A stretch of DNA of 64,000 bases from Alkalicoccus halolimnae (GCF_008014775.2 NZ_CP144914.1:1364001-1428000); one strand, 5' to 3'. Positions 1 to 10,670 are shown, numbered from the stretch's first letter. The notes: a model not told the origin generated them from the letters alone. A program made the numbers and translations.

Positions 1-959
1 TGGTAACAGATGTCGGCGGGGTTGATGACCGTTCCTTTAACGAATCAGCATGGGCAGGATTGACACAATTCGGTGAAGACTATCCCGAAGCGGATGTGGA
101 TTATGTACAGTCCGGCGATGCTGCCGATTATCTGCCAAACCTGCAGCAGCTTGCACGTGAAGGCACGGATATAACGTTTGCTATCGGCTTTTTAATGGCG
201 GATGATGTACTCACAGTAGCCGAGCAGAATCCAGAGCAGAACTTTGCAATTGTTGACGAAGTGGTAACAGATGGCGACGGAAACCCAGTTGATAACCTTG
301 CAAGCATTACGTTTGCTGAACACGAAGGTTCTTTTCTTGTTGGAGCTATAGCTGCAATGCACTCGGAAAACGATGAAGTAGGCTTTATCGGCGGCGTGGA
401 AAGCCCGCTGATCAAAAAGTTCGAAAATGGATTCAAGGCCGGAGTAAAGCATGTAGATTCAGATATTGAAGTTGCTGTTCAATATGCACAGGACTTTAAT
501 GATGCTTCAACAGGTCAGAATATTGCGGATACTATGTATTCCAACGGAGCGGATATTATTTATCATGCTGCCGGTGGTACAGGAAATGGACTATTCACGG
601 AAGCGATTGACCGTAATGAAAGCGGAGAAGAAGTTTGGGCTATCGGCGTGGACCAGGACCAGGCTGTAACGGAAGGTGAATGGTCTGAAGGTAACGTCAT
701 ACTTTCCTCCATGGTCAAACGTGTAGACAATTCCGTATATAATGTATCTGAAGAGACGTTAAATGGAAACTTCCCTGGTGGAGAAGTAATTGAATTAGGA
801 CTTGAAGATGATGGTGTCGGTATTGCTGAAACACAGGATGATGTTTCTCAGGAAGCATTGGATGCTGTGGAAGAATATGAACAGATGATTACTGACGGGG
901 AAATTGAAGTGCCTCAGACAGACGAAGAATATGAAGAATTTCTAAGCTCTCAGGAGTAA
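1..959 (+). CDS. nupN: BMP family nucleoside-binding lipoprotein, 5' partial (NupN-like)
   Basis: Substrate-binding component of an ABC nucleoside importer (BMP/PnrA family; B. subtilis NupN takes up guanosine). The frame is open from the first complete codon at base 3, so the signal peptide and lipobox lie outside the window; 318 residues are visible. The first residues show the family hallmark VTDVGGVDDRSFNESAW, and later segments GFIGGVESPL and YHAAGGTGNG are typical of the fold. An internal TTG at 60 is not the real start because the conserved sequence begins upstream of it. The protein is strongly acidic (tail rich in Glu and Asp). The gene is followed by a small hairpin and then the ATPase and permease genes, matching the nupNOPQ order. 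Guanosine as substrate is inferred from homology and order. Confidence 0.93.
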   Translation, partial: VTDVGGVDDRSFNESAWAGLTQFGEDYPEADVDYVQSGDAADYLPNLQQLAREGTDITFAIGFLMADDVLTVAEQNPEQNFAIVDEVVTDGDGNPVDNLASITFAEHEGSFLVGAIAAMHSENDEVGFIGGVESPLIKKFENGFKAGVKHVDSDIEVAVQYAQDFNDASTGQNIADTMYSNGADIIYHAAGGTGNGLFTEAIDRNESGEEVWAIGVDQDQAVTEGEWSEGNVILSSMVKRVDNSVYNVSEETLNGNFPGGEVIELGLEDDGVGIAETQDDVSQEALDAVEEYEQMITDGEIEVPQTDEEYEEFLSSQE

Positions 960-987
960 GCTGTTCGAACTCTGACATATCAGGACG

Positions 988-1015
988 AAGGCTAGTCGCG
1001 TACTAGCCTTTGTTT
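988..1015 (+). terminator. Small hairpin between nupN and nupO, possible attenuator
   Basis: Inverted repeat AAGGCTAGT / ACTAGCCTT with a 5-base loop, followed by a short T-rich tract. It lies between the binding-protein gene and the ATPase gene. Such hairpins often lower expression of the membrane components relative to the binding protein; that role is inferred. Confidence 0.55.
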
Positions 1016-1138
1016 ATACCCTGATTTAGAGATATTCGATTTAATATTACAAGATTCGACATTTATGATAGCTGCGGATAGGAGCTGGCGGCGTAAGAGC
1101 CTCAGAATCTCTTATGAATCTGATAGGAGTTGTTAATC

Positions 1139-2668
1139 GTGGACTACGTTATTGAAATGAATAACATACGAAAAGAATTCCCCGGTATTGTCGCGAATGA
1201 TAATATTACGCTGCAGGTCAAACAAGGCGAGATTCATGCGTTGTTAGGGGAAAACGGGGCCGGCAAATCTACACTTATGAACGTCTTGTTCGGCTTGTAT
1301 CAACCGGAGCGCGGAGAAATTAAAGTCCGCGGGGAAAAAGTGGACATTACAGATCCTAATAAAGCAAATGATCTTGGAATAGGAATGGTCCATCAGCACT
1401 TTATGCTGGTGCAGAATTTCTCTGTTACTGAGAACATTATTCTCGGGAGTGAACCAACGACTCGAGGACGAATCGACCTTGGCAAGGCAGAGAAGCACGT
1501 CCAGGAAATCTCTGATCGTTATGGGCTCAAAGTGGATCCTAAGGCTAAAATTGAAGATATTTCAGTCGGCATGCAGCAGAGAGCTGAAATTTTAAAAACA
1601 CTTTACCGCGGAGCAGAAATACTTATTTTTGACGAACCAACAGCTTCGCTTACTCCACAGGAAATTAAAGAGCTTATTCAGATCATGAACAATCTCATTG
1701 ATGAAGGAAAATCTATTATTCTTATTACCCATAAACTGAAAGAGATCATGCAGGTTTGTGACCGCTGCACGGTTATCCGCCGGGGAGTTGGAGTAGGGAC
1801 AGTAGATGTGGAAGGAGCCACAGAAGATAGTCTTGCAGAAATGATGGTCGGTCGTGAAGTGAGCTTTAAAGTGGATAAAAAACCAGCTCAACCAGGTGAG
1901 ACCGTTTTATCCATTAAAGATTTAACTGTGGAAGACATCCGTAAAGTAGATGTAGTCAATAAATTAAGCCTTGATGTCAGAGCAGGAGAAATTATGGGTG
2001 TAGCCGGTGTTGATGGTAATGGCCAGACAGAACTTGTAGAAGCACTTACGGGACTTCGTCATTCTAAAAGCGGCTCTGTTTTTGTGGGCGGAAAAGATAT
2101 TTCACATTATAAACCGCGAAAAGTAACTGAAACAGGCATCGGCCATATTCCTCAGGACAGACACAAGCACGGGCTCGTTCTTGATTTCACAATTGGTGAA
2201 AACTTGCTTCTGCAGACATATTATCAAAAGCCTTTTACGAAAACTGGCATCCTGAATTACAACCTTATGTATGAAAAAGCAGAGGAACTGATAAAGGAAT
2301 ATGATGTAAGGACTCCTTCTTCAAAAACAATGGCCCGCTCATTATCAGGTGGTAACCAGCAGAAAGCGATTATAGCAAGAGAAATTGACCGTTCCCCCGA
2401 ATTATTACTGGCTGCACAGCCAACTCGCGGTCTGGACGTCGGGGCTATTGAATTTATTCATAGTAAATTGATCGAAGAAAGAGATAAAGGCCGGGGAATT
2501 TTACTTGTCTCTCTTGAGCTGGAAGAAGTATTGAATGTCAGCGATAGAATAGCTGTTATTTACGAAGGCGAAATAGTAGAGATAGTTGATGCTGATAAAA
2601 CGAACGAGCAGGAACTTGGACTGCTCATGGCCGGAGGCAAAAAGGAAGAAGGTGAACCGACCTCATGA
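1139..2668 (+). CDS. nupO: Nucleoside ABC transporter ATP-binding protein (NupO-like)
   Basis: Tandem-domain ATPase (509 aa) energising nucleoside uptake at the inner face of the membrane. Two ABC domains are visible: the N-terminal half has Walker A GENGAGKST, signature-region ISVGMQQR and Walker B ILIFDEPTASL; the C-terminal half has the signature LSGGNQQKA and a degenerate Walker B (LLLAAQPTRGLD). Start chosen at GTG 1139, with AGGAG 9-10 bases upstream; a TTG nine bases earlier abuts the ribosome binding site. Its 3' end overlaps the permease start by 4 bases (ATGA), indicating translational coupling. The sequence closely follows B. subtilis YufO/NupO from memory. The degenerate second site is normal for this sugar/nucleoside ATPase family. 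Confidence 0.95.
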   Translation: MDYVIEMNNIRKEFPGIVANDNITLQVKQGEIHALLGENGAGKSTLMNVLFGLYQPERGEIKVRGEKVDITDPNKANDLGIGMVHQHFMLVQNFSVTENIILGSEPTTRGRIDLGKAEKHVQEISDRYGLKVDPKAKIEDISVGMQQRAEILKTLYRGAEILIFDEPTASLTPQEIKELIQIMNNLIDEGKSIILITHKLKEIMQVCDRCTVIRRGVGVGTVDVEGATEDSLAEMMVGREVSFKVDKKPAQPGETVLSIKDLTVEDIRKVDVVNKLSLDVRAGEIMGVAGVDGNGQTELVEALTGLRHSKSGSVFVGGKDISHYKPRKVTETGIGHIPQDRHKHGLVLDFTIGENLLLQTYYQKPFTKTGILNYNLMYEKAEELIKEYDVRTPSSKTMARSLSGGNQQKAIIAREIDRSPELLLAAQPTRGLDVGAIEFIHSKLIEERDKGRGILLVSLELEEVLNVSDRIAVIYEGEIVEIVDADKTNEQELGLLMAGGKKEEGEPTS

Positions 2669-3726
2669 TGAATGCACTAAAAGGAAAGGCATTTGCAATT
2701 ATTGTTCCCCTGGTAGCTATTTTATTCGGTTTTTTAGCCGGAGCTCTGATTATGCTGCTCAGTGGAACAAATCCAATAACAGGATACGGAGCTCTTATCT
2801 CCGGGATTGTTGGAACTCCTTATGATTTTGGTGAGACACTGCAGCGCATGACCCCGCTCATTTTCTCAGGTCTTGCAGTAGCATTTGCTTTCAGGACGGG
2901 TCTTCTAAATATTGGTGTAGAAGGACAGCTGATTGTCGGCTGGTTTACGTCTGTATATGTAGGACTCGCCATTGAAGCTCCGATGGTAATTCACCTTCCG
3001 CTTGCTATTGTCGCAGGAGCTGTTGCCGGAGCACTGTGGGGATTTGTGCCGGGCTTGCTGAAAGCACGCTTTCAAGTTCATGAAGTTATCGTAACTATTA
3101 TGATGAATTATATTGCAATGCACGTTACAAATTCTTTAATAAGAACGTACCTGCTGGACAGCGGACAGAGGACATCATTTATTAATCCTACTGCTTCTCT
3201 CGAGTCACCTTTCCTATCGGAACTCACCCAGTTTTCCAGACTTCACTGGGGCTTTTTCGTCGCAGCAGCTGCCTGTGTGCTGATGTGGTTCATTTTATGG
3301 AAGACGCGAAAGGGCTTCGAACTGCGTTCTGTTGGGTATAATAAAAACGCTTCTTTATACGCAGGTATGAGCGTAAATTCTAATATTATTCTCTCCATGT
3401 CCGTATCAGGAGCATTCGCTGGTGCCGGTGGTGCAATGGTAGGCCTGGGTACTTATCAGTATGCAAACATACTCCCGTCTTTTACGAATATAGGATTTGA
3501 CGGTATAGCAGTAGCGCTATTAGGAGGCAGCACGTCTGTAGGGATTTTCCTTTCATCGTTTCTCTTCGGAGGGCTCCAGCAGGGAGCTAATATGATGCAG
3601 TCTCAGGCAGGGGTTGCCCCGGAACTGGTCGAAATTATTATTGCGCTAATCATATTCTTTGTAGCATCAAGCTATGTTATACGCTGGGCTCTCGGCCGCC
3701 TTCAAAGCAGGAAGGAGGAGAAATAA
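2665..3726 (+). CDS. nupP: Nucleoside ABC transporter permease (NupP-like)
   Basis: Membrane permease of 353 aa belonging to the BPD_transp_2/RbsC-type family, with about ten hydrophobic segments, including the family motif region RTGLLNIGVEGQL (near residues 77-90) and AGAGGAMVGLG (near 250-260). Start ATG 2665 overlaps the nupO stop by 4 bases; the next codon is also ATG. It is immediately followed by a second permease gene, so the channel is probably a NupP/NupQ heterodimer. The assignment rests on sequence pattern plus operon order; substrate is inferred. Confidence 0.93.
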   Translation: MMNALKGKAFAIIVPLVAILFGFLAGALIMLLSGTNPITGYGALISGIVGTPYDFGETLQRMTPLIFSGLAVAFAFRTGLLNIGVEGQLIVGWFTSVYVGLAIEAPMVIHLPLAIVAGAVAGALWGFVPGLLKARFQVHEVIVTIMMNYIAMHVTNSLIRTYLLDSGQRTSFINPTASLESPFLSELTQFSRLHWGFFVAAAACVLMWFILWKTRKGFELRSVGYNKNASLYAGMSVNSNIILSMSVSGAFAGAGGAMVGLGTYQYANILPSFTNIGFDGIAVALLGGSTSVGIFLSSFLFGGLQQGANMMQSQAGVAPELVEIIIALIIFFVASSYVIRWALGRLQSRKEEK

Positions 3727-4692
3727 ATGGATGTCATTCTTCAGATATTATATATCATCGTTCCTGCAGCATTGATTGCCGCCACTCCTCTAATGCTGAC
3801 GGCAATGGGTGGGTTGTTCAGTGAACGATCCGGTGTAGTAAACATTGGATTGGAAGGCCTCATGATCATGGGGGCGTTCGGTGGAATTGTTGGTACGCTG
3901 ATGTTCGAATCTTTAGGATTTGGAAATGCTTCACCATGGTTCGGGATAATGTTCGCCGTCCTGATCGGTGCGGTATTTGCTCTCTTCCATGCAGTCGCTT
4001 CCATTTCCTTTCGTGCTGATCAGATTGTAAGCGGGGTTGCCCTGAACTTTCTTGCATTGGGTCTGACTGTCTTTCTCGTCAGGGAGATTTTTGACCGGGG
4101 GCAGACTGATACAATCAGTGCCAGAATTTTCCGGACCGATATACCACTCTTAAGTGATATACCTGTTATTGGCCCTATGCTTTTCTCAAGAGTTTACGTG
4201 ACTACTTATGTCGCCTTATTAATTGTAGTAATAGTATGGTACGTTGTCTTTAAAACACCATTTGGGCTGCGTCTCCGTTCTGTAGGAGAACATCCTATGG
4301 CAGCAGATACGATGGGGATTAAAGTACAGCGGATGCGTTACATTGGTGTAATGCTGAGTGGTGCTTTTGCAGGAGCCGGCGGTTCTGTTTATGCCGTAAC
4401 GATCGCAGGGAACTTCTCGGCGGGTACAATCGTCGGACAGGGGTTCATGGCACTTGCCGCTCTGATTTTCGGCAAATGGACACCGTTCGGAGCCATGGGT
4501 GCAGCCATTTTCTTTGGTTTTGCAATGGCTTTAAGTACGTCTGCACAGCAGCTGCCAGGGCTGCAGAACATTCCGCAGGTGTTTTTCCTTATCCTGCCTT
4601 ATGTATTGACGATACTCGCTTTAGCAGGCTTTGTGGGTAAAGCGGAACCTCCGAAAGCACTCAATCAGCCTTATACAAAAGGAAGCCGTTAA
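3727..4692 (+). CDS. nupQ: Nucleoside ABC transporter permease (NupQ-like)
   Basis: Second permease subunit (321 aa), shorter partner of NupP. The conserved segment ERSGVVNIGLEGLMIMG near residues 33-49 and the later AGAGGSVYAV are family features; about nine to ten transmembrane stretches are visible. The ATG at 3727 directly follows the nupP stop codon, with GGAAGGAG upstream inside nupP. The gene ends a few bases before a strong terminator, so it closes the operon. Confidence 0.93.
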   Translation: MDVILQILYIIVPAALIAATPLMLTAMGGLFSERSGVVNIGLEGLMIMGAFGGIVGTLMFESLGFGNASPWFGIMFAVLIGAVFALFHAVASISFRADQIVSGVALNFLALGLTVFLVREIFDRGQTDTISARIFRTDIPLLSDIPVIGPMLFSRVYVTTYVALLIVVIVWYVVFKTPFGLRLRSVGEHPMAADTMGIKVQRMRYIGVMLSGAFAGAGGSVYAVTIAGNFSAGTIVGQGFMALAALIFGKWTPFGAMGAAIFFGFAMALSTSAQQLPGLQNIPQVFFLILPYVLTILALAGFVGKAEPPKALNQPYTKGSR

Positions 4693-4695
4693 TTA

Positions 4696-4731
4696 TAAAA
4701 AGCACCCAGGAAATTTCCTGGGTGCTTTTTA
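4696..4731 (+). terminator. Rho-independent terminator of the nup operon
   Basis: Perfect long inverted repeat AAAAGCACCCAGGAAA / TTTCCTGGGTGCTTTT ending in a T run, directly after the last nup gene. Confidence 0.93.
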
Positions 4732-4899
4732 TATGAATCGTGAGCCCTGTCCAATCTTAAAATATACTAATAACCGAGCTTAAAATAATGAGTTCTGATA
4801 AACGGTTGAGTATTACTAACAGTACATATAATTAGTATGGATACAGGGGGAAATATGCTAGAATGAGTAAGATGAAACAGAGCAGGGAGTGATACAAAG

Positions 4900-6432
4900 A
4901 TGTCATTGGATATGTCGAAATACGAGAAAAAAATTATTGTCCGCAACATCCAGTATGATGATATAGATGCAATTATTGAGCTTTCCAGATTAAGCTTCCC
5001 CAATATGGATCCCTGGACCCGCCAGCACTTGATCAGCCATATTGAAATTTTTCCGGAAGGTCAGTTTTGTGTGGAAATAGAAGGCGAAATTATCGGTTCC
5101 TGTTCGAGTCTGCTTATCAATTTTGATGAATACGATGATCAGCATACGTGGGATGAAATTACCGATGAAGGGTACATTACCAATCATGATGAAGAGGGAT
5201 ATAACCTTTATGGAATTGAAGTAGCAGTACATCCTGATTACAGGCGTATGAAAATAGGACGCCGGCTTTATGAAGCAAGAAAAGAACTTGCCAGAGAGAA
5301 AAATTTAAAATCAATTATTATAGGCGGACGTATTCCGAACTACCGCAAGTATGCCTCAGAAATGTCTCCCAGGGAGTACGTAGAAGAGGTAATGACTCAT
5401 AATGTATTTGATCCTGTGCTTACCTTTCAGGTAATGAACGGATTCACTTTAAAGCGCGTTAACCGCAATTATCTTGCAGACGACCGGGCATCCATGAAAT
5501 ATGCGACACTTATGGAATGGAACAATGTGGACTACAGACCGACAACGAAAAGGCATTTCAAAACTGCTTTTCCAGTGCGTATCTGCGCGATCCAATATAT
5601 GATGAAAAAAATAGATTCCTTTGAAGAGTTTGCGCAGCAGTGTGAATACTACGCAGACGTAGGAGCGAGCTATTCTTCGGATTTCGTCGTTTTTCCGGAA
5701 ATTTTTACGACACAGCTGCTTTCTTTTATTGAAGAAAAAAGCCCAAGCCGTGCTATTAGAAGACTGACTGATTTCACGGAGGATTATATAAATCTTTTTA
5801 CAGACCTCGCTATCAAATATAATGTTAATATTATCGGCGGTTCCCACTTTGTTGAAGAAGACGGGGATATATATAACATTGCCTATCTGTTCCGACGGGA
5901 TGGGACGATCGAAAAACAGTACAAAATTCATATCACTTCCAATGAAAAAAGATTCTGGGGTATTAAGGGGGGCGATAAAGTAGAAGTGTTCGATACGGAC
6001 TGTGGTAAAATTTCAATTCAAATCTGTTACGACATTGAATTTCCGGAGATATCCCGGATTGCTGTTGAAAAAGGAGCTAATATCATTTTCAGTCCTTTCT
6101 GTACAGATGACAGGCAGGGATACCTGCGCGTAAAATACTGTTCCCAGGCCAGAGCGGTAGAAAATCAGGTTTATACGATGATTGCAGGTACAGTTGGGAA
6201 TCTAACCCATGTTGAGAATATGGATATTCAATATGCGCAGTCCGGTATTTACACACCGTCGGATTTTGCCTTTCCTAGAGATGGAATTATTGGGGAATGT
6301 CATCCTAATATTGAAACGGTGGTTGTCGGGGATGTTGATCTGGAAATACTGCGGCGCTCCCGTAAATCCGGCAATGTGACTCAATGGAGAGATCGAAGAA
6401 AAGACCTTTACCAAGTGAAATTTGACTGCTGA
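4900..6432 (+). CDS. yhcX: GNAT acetyltransferase-nitrilase fusion protein (YhcX-like)
   Basis: A 510-residue two-domain protein. Residues about 11-200 form a GNAT acyltransferase domain, with the acetyl-CoA binding region VHPDYRRMKIGRRLYE around 110-125. Residues about 225-500 form a carbon-nitrogen hydrolase (nitrilase superfamily) domain with the catalytic triad visible: Glu267 in VVFPEIF, Lys342 in EKQYKIHIT and Cys376 in QICYDIEFPE. This arrangement and length match B. subtilis YhcX, annotated as a putative hydrolase; the true substrate is not known to me. Start ATG 4900 follows AGGGAGTG. It stands alone between two terminators, so it is likely monocistronic. Confidence 0.93.
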   Translation: MSLDMSKYEKKIIVRNIQYDDIDAIIELSRLSFPNMDPWTRQHLISHIEIFPEGQFCVEIEGEIIGSCSSLLINFDEYDDQHTWDEITDEGYITNHDEEGYNLYGIEVAVHPDYRRMKIGRRLYEARKELAREKNLKSIIIGGRIPNYRKYASEMSPREYVEEVMTHNVFDPVLTFQVMNGFTLKRVNRNYLADDRASMKYATLMEWNNVDYRPTTKRHFKTAFPVRICAIQYMMKKIDSFEEFAQQCEYYADVGASYSSDFVVFPEIFTTQLLSFIEEKSPSRAIRRLTDFTEDYINLFTDLAIKYNVNIIGGSHFVEEDGDIYNIAYLFRRDGTIEKQYKIHITSNEKRFWGIKGGDKVEVFDTDCGKISIQICYDIEFPEISRIAVEKGANIIFSPFCTDDRQGYLRVKYCSQARAVENQVYTMIAGTVGNLTHVENMDIQYAQSGIYTPSDFAFPRDGIIGECHPNIETVVVGDVDLEILRRSRKSGNVTQWRDRRKDLYQVKFDC

Positions 6433-6437
6433 AGTTA

Positions 6438-6482
6438 ACTGAAAAGGTGCGCAGGAAGAAACCCTGTGCACCTTTTCCAGTT
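6438..6482 (+). terminator. Terminator after the GNAT-nitrilase gene
   Basis: Inverted repeat AAAAGGTGCGCAGG / CCTGTGCACCTTTT (one G-U pair) around a short loop, ending in TTTT, just downstream of the stop codon. Confidence 0.85.
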
Positions 6483-6535
6483 ATGCAAATCGAAGAGGTT
6501 CAATACATAGCGAAAATACGAGGAGGTTGGATGAC

Positions 6536-7528
6536 ATGGAGAAAAAAGCAGTATTTCAAGGAAAAGACGTCATTGAATATACGATCGAAAATAAAAACGG
6601 AATGAAACTTAAAGCTTTAAATTACGGGGGTGCCATTACTGGACTCTATCCCCCAACAAAGGAAGAAATGACTAATCTCATTCTTTCCTACGATGATTAC
6701 GGTTTATATGAAATGAACCCCTATTATCTCGGGGCTATTATCGGCAGAACTTCCGGCCGAACAGCGGAAGGACTAGCAAACGTTGAGGGAGAAGTATTCG
6801 AGCTTGCAAAAAATGACGGAAACAATCATCTGCACGGCGGAGAAAAAGGGTTCGCCCGCAGTTTTTTTGATGTAGAAGCAAAACAACAGGATTTAATTTT
6901 CCGATATTCAAGTCCTGATGGAGAAGATGGTTATCCAGGCACAGTAGATTTAAAAGTTACCTATACCCTTTCTGATGACAATCAGCTTATTATTGACTAT
7001 CAGGCAGAAACAGATCAGACAACACCTCTTAATTTAACAAACCACAGCTATTTTATATTAAACGGCGATACGATCCTGGATCATGAACTTCTACTAAACA
7101 GTGAATTTTTCTATGAGCTTAAAGAGGGATCTCTTCCTGATAAAATGACAAATGTGAATGATAACAGCCATTTCGATTTTCAGAATGCAAAATTGCTGGG
7201 GGAAGTATTAACAAAGAACGATCCTCAGCTGAACATTGCTGGAGGCGGTATAGACCATCCATTTTTATTGAAATCCGGTACACCAGCGGCTGTTCTTTCT
7301 CATCCGGAAAGCGGACGCATGCTTAATGTATTCACAAATGATTCCGCTGTTGTCGTATATACAGGCAATCAGATTAAAGAGGATATTAAAATGAACGGCC
7401 GTGCCGGCATTAAGCATGGGGCAGTGTGTCTGGAAACGCAGTCCATTCCTGATCATGTGGAGGATATCCTTCTTCGGCCTGAAGACACGTATAAAAAACG
7501 AACAGTTATCCAGTATCTGAAAAAGTAA
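6536..7528 (+). CDS. galM: Aldose 1-epimerase (galactose mutarotase)
   Basis: Interconverts alpha and beta anomers of aldohexoses in the cytoplasm (330 aa, normal for the family). Recognisable segments are LNYGGAITGLYPP near the N terminus, IGRTSGRTAEG, NNHLHGGEKGFARS (substrate-contacting region), NLTNHSYFIL, which carries the catalytic His region, and CLETQSIPDH near the C terminus with the catalytic Glu. Start chosen at ATG 6536, nine bases after AGGAGG; an in-frame TTG at 6527 directly abuts the ribosome binding site and is unlikely. It is followed 54 bases later by glpP without an evident terminator. Confidence 0.93.
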   Translation: MEKKAVFQGKDVIEYTIENKNGMKLKALNYGGAITGLYPPTKEEMTNLILSYDDYGLYEMNPYYLGAIIGRTSGRTAEGLANVEGEVFELAKNDGNNHLHGGEKGFARSFFDVEAKQQDLIFRYSSPDGEDGYPGTVDLKVTYTLSDDNQLIIDYQAETDQTTPLNLTNHSYFILNGDTILDHELLLNSEFFYELKEGSLPDKMTNVNDNSHFDFQNAKLLGEVLTKNDPQLNIAGGGIDHPFLLKSGTPAAVLSHPESGRMLNVFTNDSAVVVYTGNQIKEDIKMNGRAGIKHGAVCLETQSIPDHVEDILLRPEDTYKKRTVIQYLKK

Positions 7529-7582
7529 TAAATAGCAGCAGCTTTCCATTTGCTGTAGACTTGGTAGTGAAGGAGGCTTATT

Positions 7583-8128
7583 ATGTTTAACAACACAGAA
7601 ATACTGCCTGCAATAAGAGATTTAAAGGACATTGATAAAGCACTTGCCACTGACAGTAACTATATTGTCCTGCTTAATACCCACGTAGGTCAGCTGAAAA
7701 GCCTGGTAAAAATGATTAAAAGCAATAATAAAAAAGTTCTTCTTCACGCCGATCTGGTACAAGGGTTAAAAAATGATGAATATGCAGCACAGTACCTGGC
7801 TCAGGACATAAGGCCTGATGGTTTAATTTCAACACGTAAAAATGTACTTATGACAGCGAAGAAGTCGAATTTGATGACAGTTCAGCGCCTTTTTCTGCTC
7901 GATTCGCTGGCCCTTCAATCAAGCTATCATATGCTGGAGACTATTCAGCCGGACTGCGTCGAAATTCTGCCGGGTGTTATTCCTCATATCATTGAAGAAG
8001 TCTATCTTAAAACAAAAATACCTATTATTGCCGGAGGGCTGATCCGTACCAGGGAAGAAGTGGAGGCGGCTATTAAAGCCGGGGCAGTAGCAGTAACGAC
8101 TTCGAACAGAAAAATCTGGACAAATTAA
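7583..8128 (+). CDS. glpP: Glycerol uptake operon antiterminator regulatory protein GlpP
   Basis: RNA-binding antiterminator (181 aa) that, when bound to glycerol-3-phosphate, lets transcription pass the terminators ahead of glpFK and glpD in Bacillus. The sequence has the GlpP family pattern: LLNTHVGQLKSLV, KKVLLHADLVQGL, YLAQDIRPDGLISTR and the C-terminal IIAGGLIRTREEVEAA, a TIM-barrel-like phosphate-binding region. Start ATG 7583 lies seven bases after AAGGAGG. Its location directly upstream of glpF, and leaders with a shared motif before glpF and glpD, support the role. It is the usual length. Confidence 0.95.
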   Translation: MFNNTEILPAIRDLKDIDKALATDSNYIVLLNTHVGQLKSLVKMIKSNNKKVLLHADLVQGLKNDEYAAQYLAQDIRPDGLISTRKNVLMTAKKSNLMTVQRLFLLDSLALQSSYHMLETIQPDCVEILPGVIPHIIEEVYLKTKIPIIAGGLIRTREEVEAAIKAGAVAVTTSNRKIWTN

Positions 8129-8146
8129 TTAAATTTTCTAAAAATA

Positions 8147-8175
8147 TTGACACGGTTATGAATATCTGATTTAAT
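8147..8175 (+). promoter_or_regulatory. Sigma-A type promoter of glpFK
   Basis: TTGACA (8147-8152) and TTTAAT (8170-8175) with a 17-base spacer, in the gap after glpP. Transcription would start near 8182, about 20 bases before the antiterminator leader. Confidence 0.75.
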
Positions 8176-8200
8176 ATAAAGTAAGTTAATAATTTATTCA

Positions 8201-8277
8201 TGGAGACAACGGAGACCAATGAATATTTGCTCAGTCCTTGCTGTAACTGGGTCAAATTTTTATTGGTCTCTTTTTTT
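8201..8277 (+). promoter_or_regulatory. GlpP-responsive leader with conditional terminator, upstream of glpF
   Basis: The leader carries TGGAGAC-AAC-GGAGA at its 5' side; the second GGAGA overlaps the 5' arm GAGACCAAT (8212-8220) of a hairpin whose 3' arm ATTGGTCTC is at 8262-8270, followed by seven T residues. The same TGGAGAC-N3-GGAGA motif precedes the glpD terminator. Known Bacillus GlpP acts on such leaders; the motif as the GlpP contact site is inferred. Confidence 0.85.
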
Positions 8278-8311
8278 GTCTCCAAAAATTAAAAAGAGGA
8301 GGAAGATGATT

Positions 8312-9157
8312 ATGTCGCCGTTCTGGGGAGAAGTAATTGGCACAATGATTCTCATTATTTTTGGTGGCGGGGTAGTGGCGGGGGTCGTTTTAAAGGATTC
8401 AAAGGCAGCAGCGGGCGGCTGGATCGTTATTACGGCTGGGTGGGGTCTTGGAGTAGCGCTTGCGATTTATGCTGTCGGAAACATCAGCGGTGCACACATT
8501 AACCCGGCGGTAACAATTGGTCTTGCAACTATCGGAGAATTTCCATGGAGCTCCGTTCCGAGCTATATCGCAGCTCAGGTACTCGGGGCAATGATTGGTG
8601 CCTCGCTTGTTTATTTCCAGTATTCTGCTCATTTCAAGAAAACGGAAGATGAAGGAGCTAAGCTTGCCGTCTTTTCCACGAGTCCGGCTATAAAACATAC
8701 TCCTTCCAACGTCTTCAGTGAGGTTCTCGGCACGTTCGTTCTCGTATTGGGAATTTTGTTTATCGGTGCAAACACCTTTACAGACGGATTGAACCCTCTG
8801 ATTGTCGGGCTTCTAATTATGGCAATCGGGCTGTCTCTTGGCGGAACGACCGGTTATGCCATCAACCCTGCGCGTGATCTGGGACCTAGAATTGTGCATG
8901 CATTAATGCCGTTCAAAGGTAAGGGATCTTCGGAATGGTCGTATTCCTGGGTTCCAATTGTAGGTCCTGTCATCGGCGGCGGTCTCGGCGGTATGTTTTA
9001 CGCTGCTATGTTTGAAGGCATTCTCCATCCGCTGTTATGGGTGTTCCTAGCTCTGTTTGCTGGAGTTATGGTGTATTCCTTTATGATGGAGAAGAAGCAG
9101 GGAGATGAAAAAGATAAAAAATTCGTGTATCCTAGTTTTAAGGGAAAAAAAGCCTAA
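8312..9157 (+). CDS. glpF: Glycerol uptake facilitator (aquaglyceroporin)
   Basis: MIP-family channel (281 aa) for glycerol diffusion across the membrane. Both NPA boxes are present: GAHINPAVTIG in the first half and YAINPARDLGPR in the second, with six transmembrane stretches; the Asp after the second NPAR is the aquaglyceroporin signature. Start chosen at ATG 8312, nine bases after AGGAGG, beginning MSPFWGE like B. subtilis GlpF; the frame is open upstream to 8219, but that runs through the leader terminator. glpK follows after 14 bases, so the two form an operon. Confidence 0.96.
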   Translation: MSPFWGEVIGTMILIIFGGGVVAGVVLKDSKAAAGGWIVITAGWGLGVALAIYAVGNISGAHINPAVTIGLATIGEFPWSSVPSYIAAQVLGAMIGASLVYFQYSAHFKKTEDEGAKLAVFSTSPAIKHTPSNVFSEVLGTFVLVLGILFIGANTFTDGLNPLIVGLLIMAIGLSLGGTTGYAINPARDLGPRIVHALMPFKGKGSSEWSYSWVPIVGPVIGGGLGGMFYAAMFEGILHPLLWVFLALFAGVMVYSFMMEKKQGDEKDKKFVYPSFKGKKA

Positions 9158-9168
9158 GGAGGAAATAA

Positions 9169-10668
<1,500 letters not shown>

Positions 10669-10670
10669 AT

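Noticed and set aside
8219-8311. N-terminal extension of glpF
   Set aside because: The frame is open but runs through the leader hairpin and T run; AGGAGG and the family N terminus place the start at 8312.
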